In this document: positions 1-12,011 of the stretch, in pieces
Layout: each line of letters begins with the position of its first letter
How positions within the stretch are numbered: the first letter of the stretch is position 1
DNA from: Bimuria novae-zelandiae CBS 107.79
Taxonomy: Eukaryota; Ascomycota; Dothideomycetes; Pleosporales; Didymosphaeriaceae
NCBI GenBank assembly: GCA_010015655.1
Contig: ML976812.1
Location: forward strand, 1-64,000
Direction: 5' to 3'
DNA: 64,000 bases
Notes under the pieces: model-generated
What the model was told of the DNA's origin: nothing
Database searches by the model: none
What the model saw: only the letters and a program-made list of their open reading frames with translations
Position numbers and translations under genes: made by a program

Positions 1-2565
1 AGGCATCCCCTAGTTAGTTAAGGGATTTCTGTATTAAGGGAAGTAGGTATTAGTTCTTTATTATAACTGCATTTAGTCCCCTATAGTTAACGTAGAGGCA
101 AAGGCCTCTATCCTTTTTCTTTATAAAAAGGATTAGTGCCCCGGCGCTCGATCGCGATAATTAAATAAAGCCCTATTTAAAGTTCTTCTAGATATAGTCG
201 CGCAGAACTGCTAACTCTAACTTTAATAGACTATAGAGTGGTCTAAAAGGCACTTCCTTGCCTTCCTCGATATTAATCTTTATCTCGTGGGGGCCATAAT
301 TAGTAAGGATGCTTGTGGCTTCTTTAGAGAAGGCTTCCTCCTACCGTCCCTAGTATTCTTTAGGTAGCGTCCTGGGTAGGCCTCCTAATGTGTCCTTTAG
401 GGTGGCATACATAACAAAATAGTTATTTACTATGTCTTTAGCTATGCCGGCGAACTCTTCTGCTAATTTAGTAGAGATTTTAGTCCATTTGCGCTTCCTA
501 TGGGCGAAGCGGATAGTCTTATTATAGAAGTTTATAATGGGGTTCTATTCTACTAGCTAGGGCATTCTTAGGACTATGTCAAATCTACTAATGTTACTAA
601 CTATAAACAGGTAACTATCGCTCTTGGTTTTACCGCGACTGTCTATAATAGTGTAGGGGAGCTTTGCCTGGCCTAGAACGCCTAAGTCTTATCTGTTTAG
701 TGCCACGTAGCGTTTACCTTTTATTATTATTACCACAACCCCTAACCGCTTTATTAAATTACTACTAACGAAATTCGCTTCGGCTCCGTAGTCTACTAGG
801 GCTTTAATTTATTATTAGTTACCCTTGTGCTGTACTTCACTATTCAGCGCGATTAGTAAGCTACCGCTTTTATTTCTAGGGGTCCTTGTAGCTATAACTA
901 GTTATTATTAACCTTTATTATAGTTAACCTTGCCTGTAGACTATTAGGCCTCTTAGTCTATAGCTTGTCTTTCCCCGCCTCGGCCTTGTACTTTGAACAG
1001 GACGCCTTATAATGGCCTAGTTCGTGGTAGTAGAAGTATTAGTCCTTGTCCTTATCCTCTACTGCCTAAGCCTTCTTCTTGCTATCCTTGTCGCGATAGT
1101 CGCTGTCGTGGCGTCTTTAGTATAGTCTTGTGTTATTTAACCTAGATCGCTTTCGATCGCGCCTTTTATTAGCTAGCTTGTTAAGGAAGTTGTTATTAAC
1201 ATTATATATACGTTATTTCTTTAACTTATAAGGTTTTAACGCTTGCTAATACATATTTACTTTTACTTCTAAGCAAGAGAGGCTCTTCTATTCGCGTGGC
1301 TGCTATTTAAGGCGTTTTTAGATTTTCTTGTCTAGTGCCGTGTAGAAGTTATTAATATAGTCTTTATTATTATTATTTAAGGCCTTCTCTAGGTCGCATT
1401 CCTCCTATTAGTCCTTAAGGTAGTTAAGGAGTTCTATAGGGGTCTTCTTACCTTATTTAGTTACCTTAATCCTTTGGCGAGCGGCACTCTTTCGCTCCTA
1501 GGCTAATCTTAGGGAGTCTACTATAGTCTACTATAGAAGGTCCTAGGTGACTTTCCTATGTTGCTTTTACTCTAGGATCTTGGCGACTGTTTAGTTCTAG
1601 TAGTTACGTTGTATATCTCTTAAGTATCTTACTACGAACCTAACCTGCGCTTTATTAGTTTTAAGGGTAGGTAAGAAGTTAATATAGTCCTTATAGGCCC
1701 TCTTTTATAAGTTTAATTTCTTACAACCCTTGCCTTTAAATTAAGGGAGTTTTAGTGGCTTTAGTAGCTGTGCGTCTAGGGTAGTAGCCACTATTTAGAT
1801 TTAACGTTCTTTATCGTGGCTAGTGCAGGCCTAGCCTTGTCTATCCTTCTTTTGCGAGCGTTAGATGCTTTTAGAGGCCCTAAATTAGTTTTAACTAGCA
1901 TTATCTAAGCTTAAAGACGCGTCCTCTATTAAGTTATTACTTAATAGGTTATTACTTGTGTCTTTAGCCTTATCTGGGTTACCGTGATCCTCCTTAGGCT
2001 CTAGAGAGTTATTAGAGATACTAGTAGTTATTATCTTGTTCCTAACTAGGGTCTTGCCTTTAGATTAGTAACGCTCTACTATTAGGGAGGCCTCTAGTTC
2101 CTAGATGCGTTGTTAGAGCTATAGCACGCCTAGGCGTTTTTAGAGGGTAACTTCTTCTAATTATTAGTTATTATTACTACCTATAATAATAGGGGGGTCT
2201 TCCTCTAGGTCTGTAGGTGTTATTAGGTCTTCTATAGGCGTTGTAACTATTAAAGGCTCTTATTTAGAGGGTCCTACAAGTAGTGACCTGCTTTAAGGGT
2301 CTCTTACTATTTTTAAGGTCTGGCAGGTAACTCTTCGTGTCGATTCCATCGTATAGGTGAATTAGATATAAGGGGGTAAGGGATCGTATTGTAAAAAGCG
2401 CCCTAACTACGGGCGACTCAGTCTATCCACAGTACTAAGGCGATCCCTTAGAGAGGGAAGAGAAGGGCTGCGGCGAGGGAAGTAGATAGGCGAAAGGCCC
2501 GGATAGCGCCGGTCTAGAGCGGACTAGGGCCGTCGAGGGCCCTCGACCTACGACTCGTGACACTA
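1..2565 (-). mobile_element. Ty3/gypsy retrotransposon, gag-protease-RT part, RIP-degraded
   Basis: Minus-strand retrotransposon cut by the window edge. Reading down from an ATG at 2349, a gag-like frame contains many TAA/TAG stops. A zinc knuckle near 1005-1050 reads as YFYYHELGHYKASC, the CX2CX4HX4C pattern with its first two Cys turned to Tyr. A retropepsin-like ALVDYGAEANFVS lies near 770-810. The start of reverse transcriptase ([24 protein letters not shown]) lies at about 60-240, continuing off the left edge. The DNA above the ATG, to about 2565 (TGTCACGAG on the minus strand), is GC-richer and is probably the 5' LTR and leader. The order gag-PR-RT and the RT motifs place it in Ty3/gypsy. 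It cannot be coding now. Confidence 0.85.
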
Positions 2566-2579
2566 GCTTAATTAAAACC

Positions 2580-3430
2580 CCTTTATAGAAAAGATCCTAG
2601 CTAAGTATAAACTATAAAAGTAAAGTTAAAGAAGCTATTATACAGTGTCTCTAATTAGTAATTAGTTATTTATAAATATAAAGGAGCTAGATAATTAGAG
2701 AATTAATTATTATTAGTAACTAGTTAGATTTTTAAAATATTTAGTAGCATATACGCGTCCTAACGTCTTACGAGTTTACTTAGTTTTTATAACTTATTTT
2801 TAGAATTTAGACTAAAGTTATATTTAAGTAGTAAAGTGTATATAGAGCTACTTAATTAAAATAAAAGAACTTAGCCTGCTTACCTTAAAATTAATCTAAG
2901 AGAACTTAATCTACCTCTATAAGAAGCTACTATTTTATAAAGCATTAAATATAGTATTTATAAATAATTTAGAAATACGTTACAGCTTATAAGGCTATTT
3001 ATTTAAGCTATATGGCTTCCCTATTAACCAGAAAGCAACCTTACAGCGCTTAGATATTAAATTAACTACTAAAATAATGCTCCTAGCTCTATTAATAGTT
3101 AGTAGTATGCTATAGTAGTAAAATAGAATATTTAAGCACGTTAGATTTAGTATAGAAATAGTCCTCGCGCTATTTTATAACCAATAATAAATAGTAGGCA
3201 TTACAGTTAAAGTAGAGGACAGGCTATAGACTAGACTCCGCTATATAGATATTTATTAGATATAGATTTAGCAGGAAGTTAATATAGGGAGGCTATAGAT
3301 TAGCTAAAGGCCTATAAATAAAATGCTAGCTAATAGCCTTACTAAGGCACTACTAAAGTAAAAACACCTTAATTTTATAAAGTAACTAGGCCTTACAAAC
3401 GTTCTTAGATTAACAGGTTTATAAGTAGCT
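2580..3430 (+). mobile_element. Ty1/copia RNase H fragment, RIP-degraded
   Basis: Plus-strand relic of the C-terminal end of a copia polyprotein. Around 2990-3390 one frame reads GYLFKLYGFPINQKATLQR, then RLRYIDIY, then NKMLANSLTKALLK and LNFIK-LGL. This matches the copia RNase H series (KATLQRS...TEAE...LRHIDIH...DMLADGLTKAL). Most differences are W/Q to stop, H to Y and D to N, as expected from C-to-T change on either strand. No LTR was resolved next to it. It directly abuts the broken HET gene, so this insertion or its border probably removed that gene's 3' part. Confidence 0.8.
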
Positions 3431-3559
3431 TTGTTATTTACTATAGCTAGGAGAGTATATTATAGCTAGGATATTTATAATTAGCTCCTTTGCAGGTCTA
3501 GGAGTATATAGTTATTTTTCTTTTATTACTTCACGACTAACAAAGTTTCTTTCTATTTA

Positions 3560-4448
3560 TTAGAGCCTGTCTGCTCTGACATTATTCGAAAACCGTGGAC
3601 ATCCTTCGCAAGCTGACGCCGTGATGCACTCCCATAGAATTTCAACCGGACCATAGTATATAGTGCGTGGGGACAAGACCCGTTCCTGGAATACCCATCC
3701 CCGTGACTGAATTTGATCATTCGGACAACCAGCGTATGAGCTGTGTTCTAGAACATCATTGGGGACTAGACGGGAATGCACTCTAATACGACATTGTAAC
3801 TTCTTATGGGGGTTTCGAGCAGCGAAGCAGCGAGGCTTTGTTGAGGCAGAGGCAAGTGCCGCAATTGTACCTTGGTGTGATTCAGCCTTGCGAGCAATGG
3901 GGGAAAGTATCGAAGAACAGGGAAATCATACCAAATCATAGCATGAGATGGTTTATTGTATAAAGCTACGAGCTGGGCTAAATTGAACGTAGGTTCAGTA
4001 CTTACAAATACTGCCACGGTAAATATGGCCTATTTTTCTCGATTCATGTGTCCAGTCATCCAAGGAGTCCTGGAATATACACAAAGAGTCAATCCATATG
4101 TAACGGTACCCAATTCTGCGTACAATATTGATAGCATCTCGGAAGGTCGGAGGTAGCTCTTCAATAGTAATACCTGACCGAAGACTCCTTTCAGTTGCAG
4201 TGGTCAATTTCAGCATAGGGTTGCGGCCATCTGTGGCTAAGACACAGATAAAATGGTTTTTCTGCCAGTTCTGATGAGTCCGAAAATTCCCGTAATCCGA
4301 TCAGTGTCCCTGAGGGATCCAGGTCCAGCAAGCGGGTAGGGAATATCTTTGAGTTAGGGTTATGACATTGCTGGTGCTTGTCAATGCACCTCTCAAGCCA
4401 TCCTTTGGCGAGTTCGAAGGTGACTTCTGAACCCGTATAGATTCCCAT
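3560..4448 (-). pseudogene. HET-domain (heterokaryon incompatibility) gene, frameshifted and 3'-truncated
   Basis: HET proteins act in fungal non-self recognition. Minus-strand segments in order: 4448-4230 gives FELAKGWLERC and FYLCLSHRW; 4229-4006 gives NPMLKLTTATERSLRSGI, LPPTFRDAI and RYIWIDSLCIFQD; 3870-3560 gives CTIAALASAS and GWVFQERVLSPRTIYYG. These are the diagnostic HET blocks. An intron at 3871-4005 (GTAAGT...CACCAAG) joins GSI to CTIAA in frame. Just after LSHRW the frame breaks: two bases are missing where the family has W-G-[GR]. The frame ends at TAA 3560-3562, soon after the HET core and next to copia DNA, so the usual long C-terminal part is absent. The first exon is also uncertain, because the ATG at 4448 may be internal. 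I judge it a dead gene. A short extra intron hiding the frameshift is a weaker alternative. Confidence 0.8.
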
Positions 4449-4726
4449 GGACGATCCTTCTTCAATTGCGGAGTAGCGGGACTAATGATCGACTGTCGCA
4501 TTCAAACCCAGACCAACAATGCAATCCACGATCGAACCTTCCGGACCGAGCCAAACCGTACCAGTACCCACCTTTCCATCTCCGTGATAGCAAACCGAAC
4601 TGTACCGCATCGTAAGGCTCTCCAGATTGTGTTTCCGTTGCTTCAGTTCAGATGCGTGCAGCAGGCGCATGGGGCGCATCTCTTTATTTTGACCAGGGAT
4701 CCTCGCCCCAAAGAGCTGAGATTGTT

Positions 4727-5014
4727 TTACAGTATGTCCCTGAACAAATTTTCCCCAGAAGAAAAAGCACAAGATACATCCGTCTGCGATCGATCGCTCT
4801 CAGCCATCGATGGAACAAAATGGTAACTCTTCATGAAATAATTGCGTCTTCTCGGCACCGCTATCATCATCACGACTTTTCCTGATTCATCCAAGCATTG
4901 TATCGCAGTTCGAACACATCTGAGCTTGCCGGAATTGGCGTTGGGCTTGCATTCAGCTTTGAACTCCAACAATTGCTGAATGCGATCTGAATATGGCTGA
5001 AGGAAAGAAGACAT
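4727..5014 (-). CDS. Possible short coding fragment, unknown
   Basis: An ATG frame of 95 codons on the minus strand. Its first 50 residues look protein-like (FLQPYSDRIQQLLEFKAE, SGKLRCVRTAIQCLDESGK), with an amphipathic helix-like start and two Cys. The later part (PRRRNYFMKSYHFVPS) is less convincing and may read into an intron. I recognise no family. It sits directly upstream of the broken HET gene on the same strand and may be a remnant or unrelated. Low confidence. Confidence 0.25.
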   Translation of the reverse strand: MSSFLQPYSDRIQQLLEFKAECKPNANSGKLRCVRTAIQCLDESGKVVMMIAVPRRRNYFMKSYHFVPSMAESDRSQTDVSCAFSSGENLFRDIL

Positions 5015-7215
5015 TATAGCAGATATTCAGAGGAGGCTTTCCATGTGCAAAACTATGGACGTGGAATTTGTGTCGCGGGAGTGTGCATTCACAACGAAGA
5101 CCATGGGAGGGTTGATGAGAAGCTGAGCGGGGCGGCTCTTGCTACCTTCGGCGATGTCCCGGCATCATCGGCGGTGGAGTGACGCGCGCTTCGTAATACG
5201 AGTATTAAACTCAATTCATCAGCCCGTTGCTCGACGGTCGAACATGTCTTTATGCCCATGTAGATATACTTAATGTTCAGTATTGACAAAAGCTTCCATA
5301 GATCGATAGCCGTGGCGTGCGCAGAGAGCAAAAGGGAATCAGGTCGCAGGCATTCTAAGGTGATTCTAATGCTGGTAATGCTCGATATGCGCATTATCAT
5401 ACTAACCAGGTTTCAGTATGTGGACTGACTGCGATTTCTTTTCCTAACCGCCTTAAGCAGGCGTTACGATGTTTTTAGGATACAGATTCCACTCCACTCT
5501 ACTTGGCCATCCCAAGCATACCTCGGAATCTAGACCTGCGCTAACTTATCCGTCATTGCCATTTTGCCCACGGCTTCAGTCCCACCAACGGCGTCCAGGT
5601 TCCGGCTTGCTTCGGCTGTAGTGGGAAGCTTCGAGTTTCAAGCCTCCTTTCGATCTCCTGTATGATACGAAGCGCGTACAAATGCACCAGAGCCATTAGG
5701 ACGACGAAAGAACCGAACTCTGTATTTACTAAGAGAAATGCTGTTCTATCATTGTATTCGATGCGATAAGCGGCCCCGATGAGCAGCCCAAGAATTACAA
5801 CGACGATGAGACACAAGACGATGATTGGACAACCTGCGTTTTCTTTACAGGAGGGCCCTCTTGTCTTGTAGATGACATTCTGACATAAATAAACGATTTA
5901 TATGGATATACGTAAGCTTCCTCCGGGCGTGCGAATCGTGAACTGGGAATCTGCTTTGCGCAGTCTCCTCATATATTGCGGAAGAGCAGGAAATTACAGT
6001 AACTATGTATAAGAGTATCTCAAACTGCAAACAAAGTATTTAGTTCCAGAGCAAGCAAGCAATCAGCTGTTCTAGTGCTTTCCAGAGTTACGGCAAATTG
6101 TCCCACCTTTCCAAATGCTATTCTGTCATGTTCCTCCCGAATGAATCCATGTCTCACCAAGAAGCAAAATATCCAGACCTCTTCCATGTATGATGGCCCA
6201 CACGTTTATCAAATACATGAAAATTACTTCTCACAACTTTACCCTTCATGTGCCACAGAGGGCCCGCTTCCTTGTATAGCATTTCGTACTCGTGCATCGG
6301 CGTACCTCTGGTACTCCTAAATATTACTTCATTTGAAGATACATTGGTTATCTCTCATTTTGAAAACAGGGTTATTGCGATTGCGATAAATAGCTTCAGT
6401 TAAATTGACAATCAGAAGCAAAATATAGGCTCAAATTCACACCACATAAGTGTTAGATTGTACTGCATGTTCGGAAGGCACATAGCCATTCGTAAGAACT
6501 AAAACTCCTTTCCCTAACCTTCTTCTGTCTCCAAATAGGTCTTTAACAATACAAAAGGCTCCTGCAGGACCGACCGCAGCTCGCTGAGAACCTTATCACC
6601 TCCAACACACGTCCATCCTACATCACTGTCCTTCCTCTCCCAACCAAACCGACCGCGAGAAGATATTATATTACATCCAAATATCCGTCACGTTGCCGAC
6701 GACCAGAATCTAATCTTCCTCATGGGCCACTAACGCTGAACCACCTCAAGACTGTAGATTCCACCACTCCCAGCCGAAGACCCAACTCATTATCACTGCG
6801 GCATCGACCGCCACGGTAATGTAAAACCACACATAAGTAACTAAGCTCAATATGCAACCGGTCTTGCTTTGAGTGTCGATTGAGAAAGATACAATGGCAA
6901 GCCCAAGGAGAATGACGTTCACGAGTGCGGGCGCAAGGAATAATTTGAAGCTGGTGTTCATGTTGGGGTTGCTCGGCTGTAAGACGGTAAAATTGGCTGA
7001 CGGTGATAGCGGGGACCGCTGAAAACAGCTTTCCCGTGCCGAGTTGCTGTATATATGGCCAAGACAACGTTTCTACTCGATTCCGGTTTGCCCACGTTGG
7101 AATTATTGAGACTGGATCCTTCAGTCACACTTCCACGCAACAAATACAGAAAAGGTGGAGATGATCGCATCATCTGGATGTTGCAAACACTCAACCTGCA
7201 CCGCAATTGTCAATA
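5015..7215. other. Low-coding stretch with two possible membrane-protein fragments
   Basis: No gene is firmly supported here. Two minus-strand frames are hydrophobic in a protein-like way. 5553-5816 has two likely membrane helices (CLIVVVILGLLIGAAY and FGSFVVLMALVHLYAL) followed by a charged tail. 6746-6961 also has two (ALVNVILLGLAIVSF and LVTYVWFYITVAVDAAVIM), ending near FGWEWW. They could be exons of one decayed membrane protein gene or two unrelated fragments. I could not join them by convincing splice sites. Base composition is balanced, unlike the RIP-mutated blocks, so this is not obvious transposon DNA. Confidence 0.3.
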
Positions 7216-7560
7216 TCACCTGGCTTTCCTACCCGAGTACATCCACCAATTCGCCCCCTTCCACCTCTCCAGCTCCCTCCTCTCCCGCCTCCTCCGCCTC
7301 CACTTCTTGTGCTTCCCCCACCATCCCCTTATCTTCGCCCACACCCGTTTCCTGACATGGAGATGCTTTCCGCATACATCGCAAGATGGCACGTTTGCGC
7401 TTTGCACAGGTGGCACAGGCGGTGCAGGCGCCTCCCGCGGATGCTCAAATGAAAACGACCGCCGCTCGTGCAGGATGGGTCTAGAAATATCAGATTTAGC
7501 GATGCGTCGAGGTTTGCGAAATTTGAAAATGTGCGACGCGGACCACATGCTGGGAAACAT
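7216..7560 (-). CDS. Possible small basic CxxC protein, unknown
   Basis: A 114-codon minus-strand frame starts MFPSMWSASHIFKFRKP. It contains one CDVCGK motif near residue 60 and then a very basic, Trp-rich tail (WAKIRGWWGKHKKWRRRRR). The complementary strand also has open frames because the segment is CT-rich, so the basic tail may be a composition artefact. I cannot name a family. It is listed because no better reading of this stretch was found. Confidence 0.2.
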   Translation of the reverse strand: MFPSMWSASHIFKFRKPRRIAKSDISRPILHERRSFSFEHPREAPAPPVPPVQSANVPSCDVCGKHLHVRKRVWAKIRGWWGKHKKWRRRRRERRELERWKGANWWMYSGRKAR

Positions 7561-7599
7561 ATCGGGAGATATGTATCTGAGAGAGGGTTCACTGTGAGT

Positions 7600-8343
7600 G
7601 CCGCCTAAGGTGGAAAACCTGTCACGGTATTGATACGCTTCAAGGCATGGTTGCTTGAGCGCTGTTCATATTATACGGTGGTGACTGCTCGTTTGATGTC
7701 CAGAGCCTTTCGCGACGTGTGCCAGCCATCGCCAGGGTACAAACTTTTTAGCACTTGTTGGCACTTCGATTGCAGGTGAGAATGCATGGAGACACCTTCT
7801 CCTAGGGTCCCGTGATGGTAGCTGATGGAAGAAGGGTGGTAATTGGACACGTTCAAAGCATCGTGACATGACTCGCTGGGCTTCACGGTGCGCGCTTCCC
7901 ACATTGGGACGGCCGACGGGCACCACAGGCGGGGCAAATCCAGTGCAAACACCCAACGTCCTGAACAACATCACAGCACCGCAAGAACAAGCCTGGGCAA
8001 TTATGATCCTATATTGGGCCGGTCACCGTCCTGCGACCAGAGGGAACGCTCAATAGAGTACATAAAGGGTGCTGCCACCTCACCCGGCTAGCCACCCATA
8101 GACAGAGATCCCGTGGAAGCCCATCAACCACCGAACCGCACGACGCCACGCACCGCTCGCCATGCCAGGCTTGCAGCACACACGACGATGCTGTCCGCAG
8201 TAGAAGGAGCCTCGCTCTTCCCTTTCCTATCCACCTGCGCTCGAGTGCACATCCATGTCCGCGACGTATCGATACCGGAGAATAAAACATGTTCGAGGCC
8301 GTGTAAGAAGTCGAGTGGAGGGAAGTAGGGGGCGAGTTATTCA
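7600..8343. other. Intergenic, no gene seen
   Basis: Balanced-composition DNA between the doubtful frame above and the 3' end of the DUF6699-like gene. Only short overlapping frames on both strands, with no recognisable domain, consistent splice sites or repeat. Confidence 0.5.
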
Positions 8344-9155
8344 CTACTCGTCACCACCCTTCTTCTTCTTCTTGGAAGGTGCAGGCCCGCCCTCCTTCTT
8401 CTGATGCACGATGAAGCGTGTGTAGCACTCTTCAGGGTCCCACTCGAAGCCGGCAAGGTAGGGTGAGTCGCCCAGCTCGTCATCGGCCTGCGATGAGGTG
8501 TCAGCAGCCTGTTCAAAGAGCGACGTCTGGAGGCGGGAGCATTGTGTAAAGGTCTCAAAGTTTGAGGGAAGAAAAAAGCACGGCATACCTTCTTCCTGAA
8601 CTGCTTGTAGATGGCGTCTAGCGCATCCTTGATGGTGACACCCTTCAGGTTCCGGGCGGTGACCTCAAGCCCTAGCGGGAAATGCAGGTCGATCTTGCGA
8701 ACCAGTGGCGTGGTGAGAGGCTTCTTGAGGACGTCCTGGTCGTCCACGGTGGTGGGAGACTTGTTCAGCTTCCTGCACGGGAAACGAGTCAGCCGGGTTC
8801 TATGGAATGGTACTGTACCGAGGGTGCCGGAGAGCGACGAGCTGGCCGTCTGGTCTCGGACAAGATGGTCGGCGATGCACGGAAGAGCAAGTTCGACTTA
8901 CCAGTTCAGCTTCTGCGTCTCAGGAGCAATCTTGATTTCCTTCTTCTCCTTCTCTGGTCGTGAGTCAGCCCCACATCCCCTCACCTGGACCCTGCCTCAC
9001 GCCATCCGGGTGACAGGCAAGAGCTACTCACCGAGATCAGCCATGTTGAAGACATCTGCGCGCAGCGAGCTCTGTCTCCGCTTGGCGGGTTTGTCCTTGG
9101 GCTCCTCAACGAGGGAGTCGATCTTCTGGAGCGTTTCTGCAGTGTCGGCTGCCAT
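8344..9155 (-). CDS. DUF6699-like conserved fungal protein (four exons)
   Basis: Conserved fungal protein of unknown function, predicted at 167 residues. Exons by hand: 9155-9032, 8953-8902, 8772-8589, 8487-8344, summing to 504 nt including TAG at 8344-8346. Each junction has GT..AG and keeps frame (MADL|E-KEKKEIK, QKLNW-KLNKS, QFRKK-ADDEL). The N-terminus MAADTAETLQKIDSLVEE is acidic and Lys-rich. The central block LTTPLVRKIDLHFPLGLEV, then GVTIKDALDAIYKQF, then PYLAGFEWDPEECYTRFIVH resembles the DUF6699 fold. The C-terminus is a Lys run (SKKKKKGGDE). A second in-phase acceptor 21 nt upstream (exon start 8508) would add seven residues, AADTSSQ. Start chosen as the first ATG giving an open spliced frame. 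The family name is recalled, not searched. Confidence 0.8.
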
Positions 9156-9989
9156 TGTGGTGAGGAAGGAGTTGGATGCAAGCTAGCTGGGGAGATGGGC
9201 TCAAAGGGTGGTATTTGAGAGAGGAAGGTCAGTCAGGTACAGACAAGAGTGTGAGGAAGGAGAGAAGGAGAGAAGGGCGCAGGCGATGAGGGGTTATTCA
9301 AGCTGGCGGGCAGCGACAGGAGAAAGTCAGGTGCTAGGTCACCACACCAACTGCTTCATCCAATGGCGACCCACCTGCCGCGATCCCCGTCCGTGCGCAG
9401 CGCAGCTCCCCTCGTTGGTAAATGCGGGGTAAAGCTCCGCCCAGCTCCTTCGATGGAAGCGGCGGTGCCAGGCACATGCCAACACATCGTGGCAGGCACA
9501 AAGGCACGAGATGAGGCTCTGGAACAGGCTGTATTTGCCCTGCAGAGATGTTGTTGCATTGCGGCGCCATGTTGAGGCTCTGAACGTGGTGTGTTTTGCG
9601 TGGAATGACAGTCGCGTGAGATCGGCCTACGTCATCCTGGCCGAAGCCTAAAACGCGCAACGCATTGCATTCCGGCACGCGCCGCTGCATCCTCCTCGTG
9701 ATGTCCACCTGATACTGCTTACTGGATACGCAATCGGTCCGGCACTCCGATTGCGCTATTGAGCGGAGCATTGGTTTCGCCGTGGGCAACGAATGGTACT
9801 GTGTCGAATGAGCACGAAGAAGTTACGCACAGCTCACTAGAAAAAGGTGCTTCGACACAACGAATAACATGTCTCTGGGTGAACTACTGCTCCAAAATGA
9901 ATCGAGTGACTTTTCATTGCCCTGCCGCAATGCTGTAACTTGTAATTTTGACAGCGGAAGCTTGCCATCGAGCTCACCGTCGCTCTGTT
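9156..9989. other. Intergenic between two minus-strand genes
   Basis: Holds the upstream region of the DUF6699-like gene and the 3' side of the reductase gene. Several short frames on both strands look like non-coding GC-rich DNA. No repeat or RNA gene was recognised. Confidence 0.5.
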
Positions 9990-11234
9990 CTACGAGTGCC
10001 CGACAATCGCCCGAGGCGTGTACAGCTCCTCCAAGTACTTCTCTTCCTCCTCCGTCAGCGTCTTGCCTCTCGCCTCGAGCGCCTCGTCGATTCTCTTCTC
10101 TGAGCTGAACCCGATGATGGGCGACGTAACCCGCTTGTTGATCCAAGCTAGAGCAACCGAGCTCATGCTCCAGCCGTGCTTCTTAGCCAGCTCCTCCACA
10201 CGTTCGATCGTCTTCCTGTCCGCCTCGACCTGTGGGCCAGTGCTTGAGTTGCCGGCTTTCTTCTCGCCTTCAGAACGGACCGTCTCGCCGTATGCAGACG
10301 CAGGACGAGCCAGATGTCCACGGCAAAGGGGTGCCCACTGTAAATTGTCAGCTAAACTCTTGATGCCAATGAGCGTGGCAGCCTTACCGGAATCAATCCC
10401 ACGCCCGTGTCATTGCAGAACCTGTTCATCTCGCGCTCTTCCTCCCTGTAAAGCAAGTTGTAATGATTCTGCATGCTCACAAACTTGGTCCACCCATTCT
10501 TCTCTGCCACGAACTGCATCTGTGCGAACTGCACAGCCCACATGGAGCTCGCTCCAATGTACCGGACCTTGCTGCTCTTGATCAAATCATGCAACGCCTC
10601 CATCGTCTCCTCAATAGGCGTGTTGGGATCAAATCGGTGGATCTGCAATAGGTCAATGTAGTCGGTGTCCAAGCGCTGGAGCGACTTGTTGACAGCATTG
10701 AAGATTGCAGCGCGAGAGAGTCCACCCTGGTTGCTGTAGTCCTTGATCTGAGGCAGCTCCTTAGAGTACTGGATACCCCGCAGATCGGGCTGTTCGCCAA
10801 CGTAGCCGAAGCATTTTGTGAGGATGACGAGCTTCTCACGAGGTAGATTGTACTTCTTGATTGCCTTGCCGATGATTTCCTCAGAAATGCCGTTCGAGTA
10901 GACGTTGGCTGCGAGCGAGATTAGCAGGAGCGGAAGGAAGGTGAGGAAGCTGGCTTACCAGTGTCCCAGGTAGTAACGCCTTTATCGTACGCTGCTTTAA
11001 GAAGCGGGAACGTCTCTTCCTCCTCAATGACCCAAGGTTGCCTGAAGTATGTTAGCAAACATAGTTGGCGCGAAAGTCACGGCTCAACGGCCCGCATACG
11101 CCTACTTACCATTTCTTTGAACCAAAGCTCATGGCACCCAGAATGGGGACCGACACCTTTAGTCCACTCTTCCCTAAATTCCTGTACTCTGCCTTGGACT
11201 CCTTGAGGAGCTTCTGAACTAATTCGTCCGACAT
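9990..11234 (-). CDS. Aldo/keto reductase (four exons)
   Basis: NADPH-dependent reductase of the aldo/keto reductase superfamily, probably cytosolic, 358 residues. Exons: 11234-11110, 11041-10959, 10908-10388, 10337-9990, total 1077 nt. All introns are GT..AG and restore frame (KKW-QPW, WDTANVY, GLIP-WAPLCRG). The catalytic set is visible: Asp in WDTA (about residue 68), Tyr in NVYSNG (73), Lys in VILTKCF (101) and His in LLQIHRFD (160). [10 protein letters not shown] and the C-terminal [16 protein letters not shown] are the usual family blocks for the barrel and cofactor end. It is like the aryl-alcohol dehydrogenase / versiconal-type reductases of fungi, but the substrate cannot be told. 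No pathway partners lie beside it. It looks intact and normal in composition. Confidence 0.93.
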
Positions 11235-11356
11235 GATAGTGGCGTTGGAGCTTCAACGATGATGGTGGGGCTCTGAAAACGAGGTGGGGTACACTGCGAT
11301 GGCCCAGCAAGAAGGTGCAGTAGGCAGAACGGTGTTCCACTGGGAGCGCCCGTGGA

Positions 11357-11367
11357 GTTATATAACC
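11357..11367 (-). promoter_or_regulatory. TATA-like element upstream of the aldo/keto reductase
   Basis: The minus strand reads GGTTATATAAC about 125 nt upstream of the reductase ATG. It is a good TATA box in a sensible position. Inferred from position only. Confidence 0.35.
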
Positions 11368-12011
11368 GAGCTTTGTGACGTCGAGACGGCTGATTAGGAA
11401 GCGAGACGGAAGAATTGCCCTTGGGTGGCGGATTTTGCGGTGATAGTTGTTAAAGTCGATGGCTTGCTGATGCCATTCTAGCGCAATGCAAGGGAGCCAT
11501 CAAATAACAAGGCCCCGCGTGTCCTGGACTTTTCAAGTGTACGCGTACGGCAATAAAAGAAACTGTGACTCTGCGATATGAGCGATGTCAGACCATAGAT
11601 ACCTTCAGCGATGGAGTGTAAGAGGAAGTAACAAAGCAAGAACACGGGGATGCATGCACAATACTCTGAAGCCCTCGTGAAGGCCTTAGCAACATCCAGC
11701 TACAAGTCACTCAAGATGTTCTACAGCATCTACGCACTCACCCATACAACCATCTTCCGCGGAGTGTATGGCAAGGGCAGTGCCAAAATGCTTGATCCGA
11801 AGTCCTCCTTCACCCAAGTGATACCACACTCTACGAGCACTAAGCGCGCAAGCATCCATCAATCACTCAAGACTGTGACGTGTCCAGAAGCTGGTATCAA
11901 GTTTGGTTCGTTGAACATGATTTTGAGCTATGTCCCAGTGGCGCCTGTTTGCACTCCCGAATGCAGGAAAGCTCATATGCCCGTAAAGAAACCCGTACCC
12001 TCGTGACCCGC
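11368..12011. other. Intergenic, reductase upstream region and RPL9 3' side
   Basis: No convincing gene. A 118-codon plus-strand frame at 11650-12006 has no recognisable pattern and lies against the 3' end of RPL9, where non-coding DNA and UTR are expected. Confidence 0.5.
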
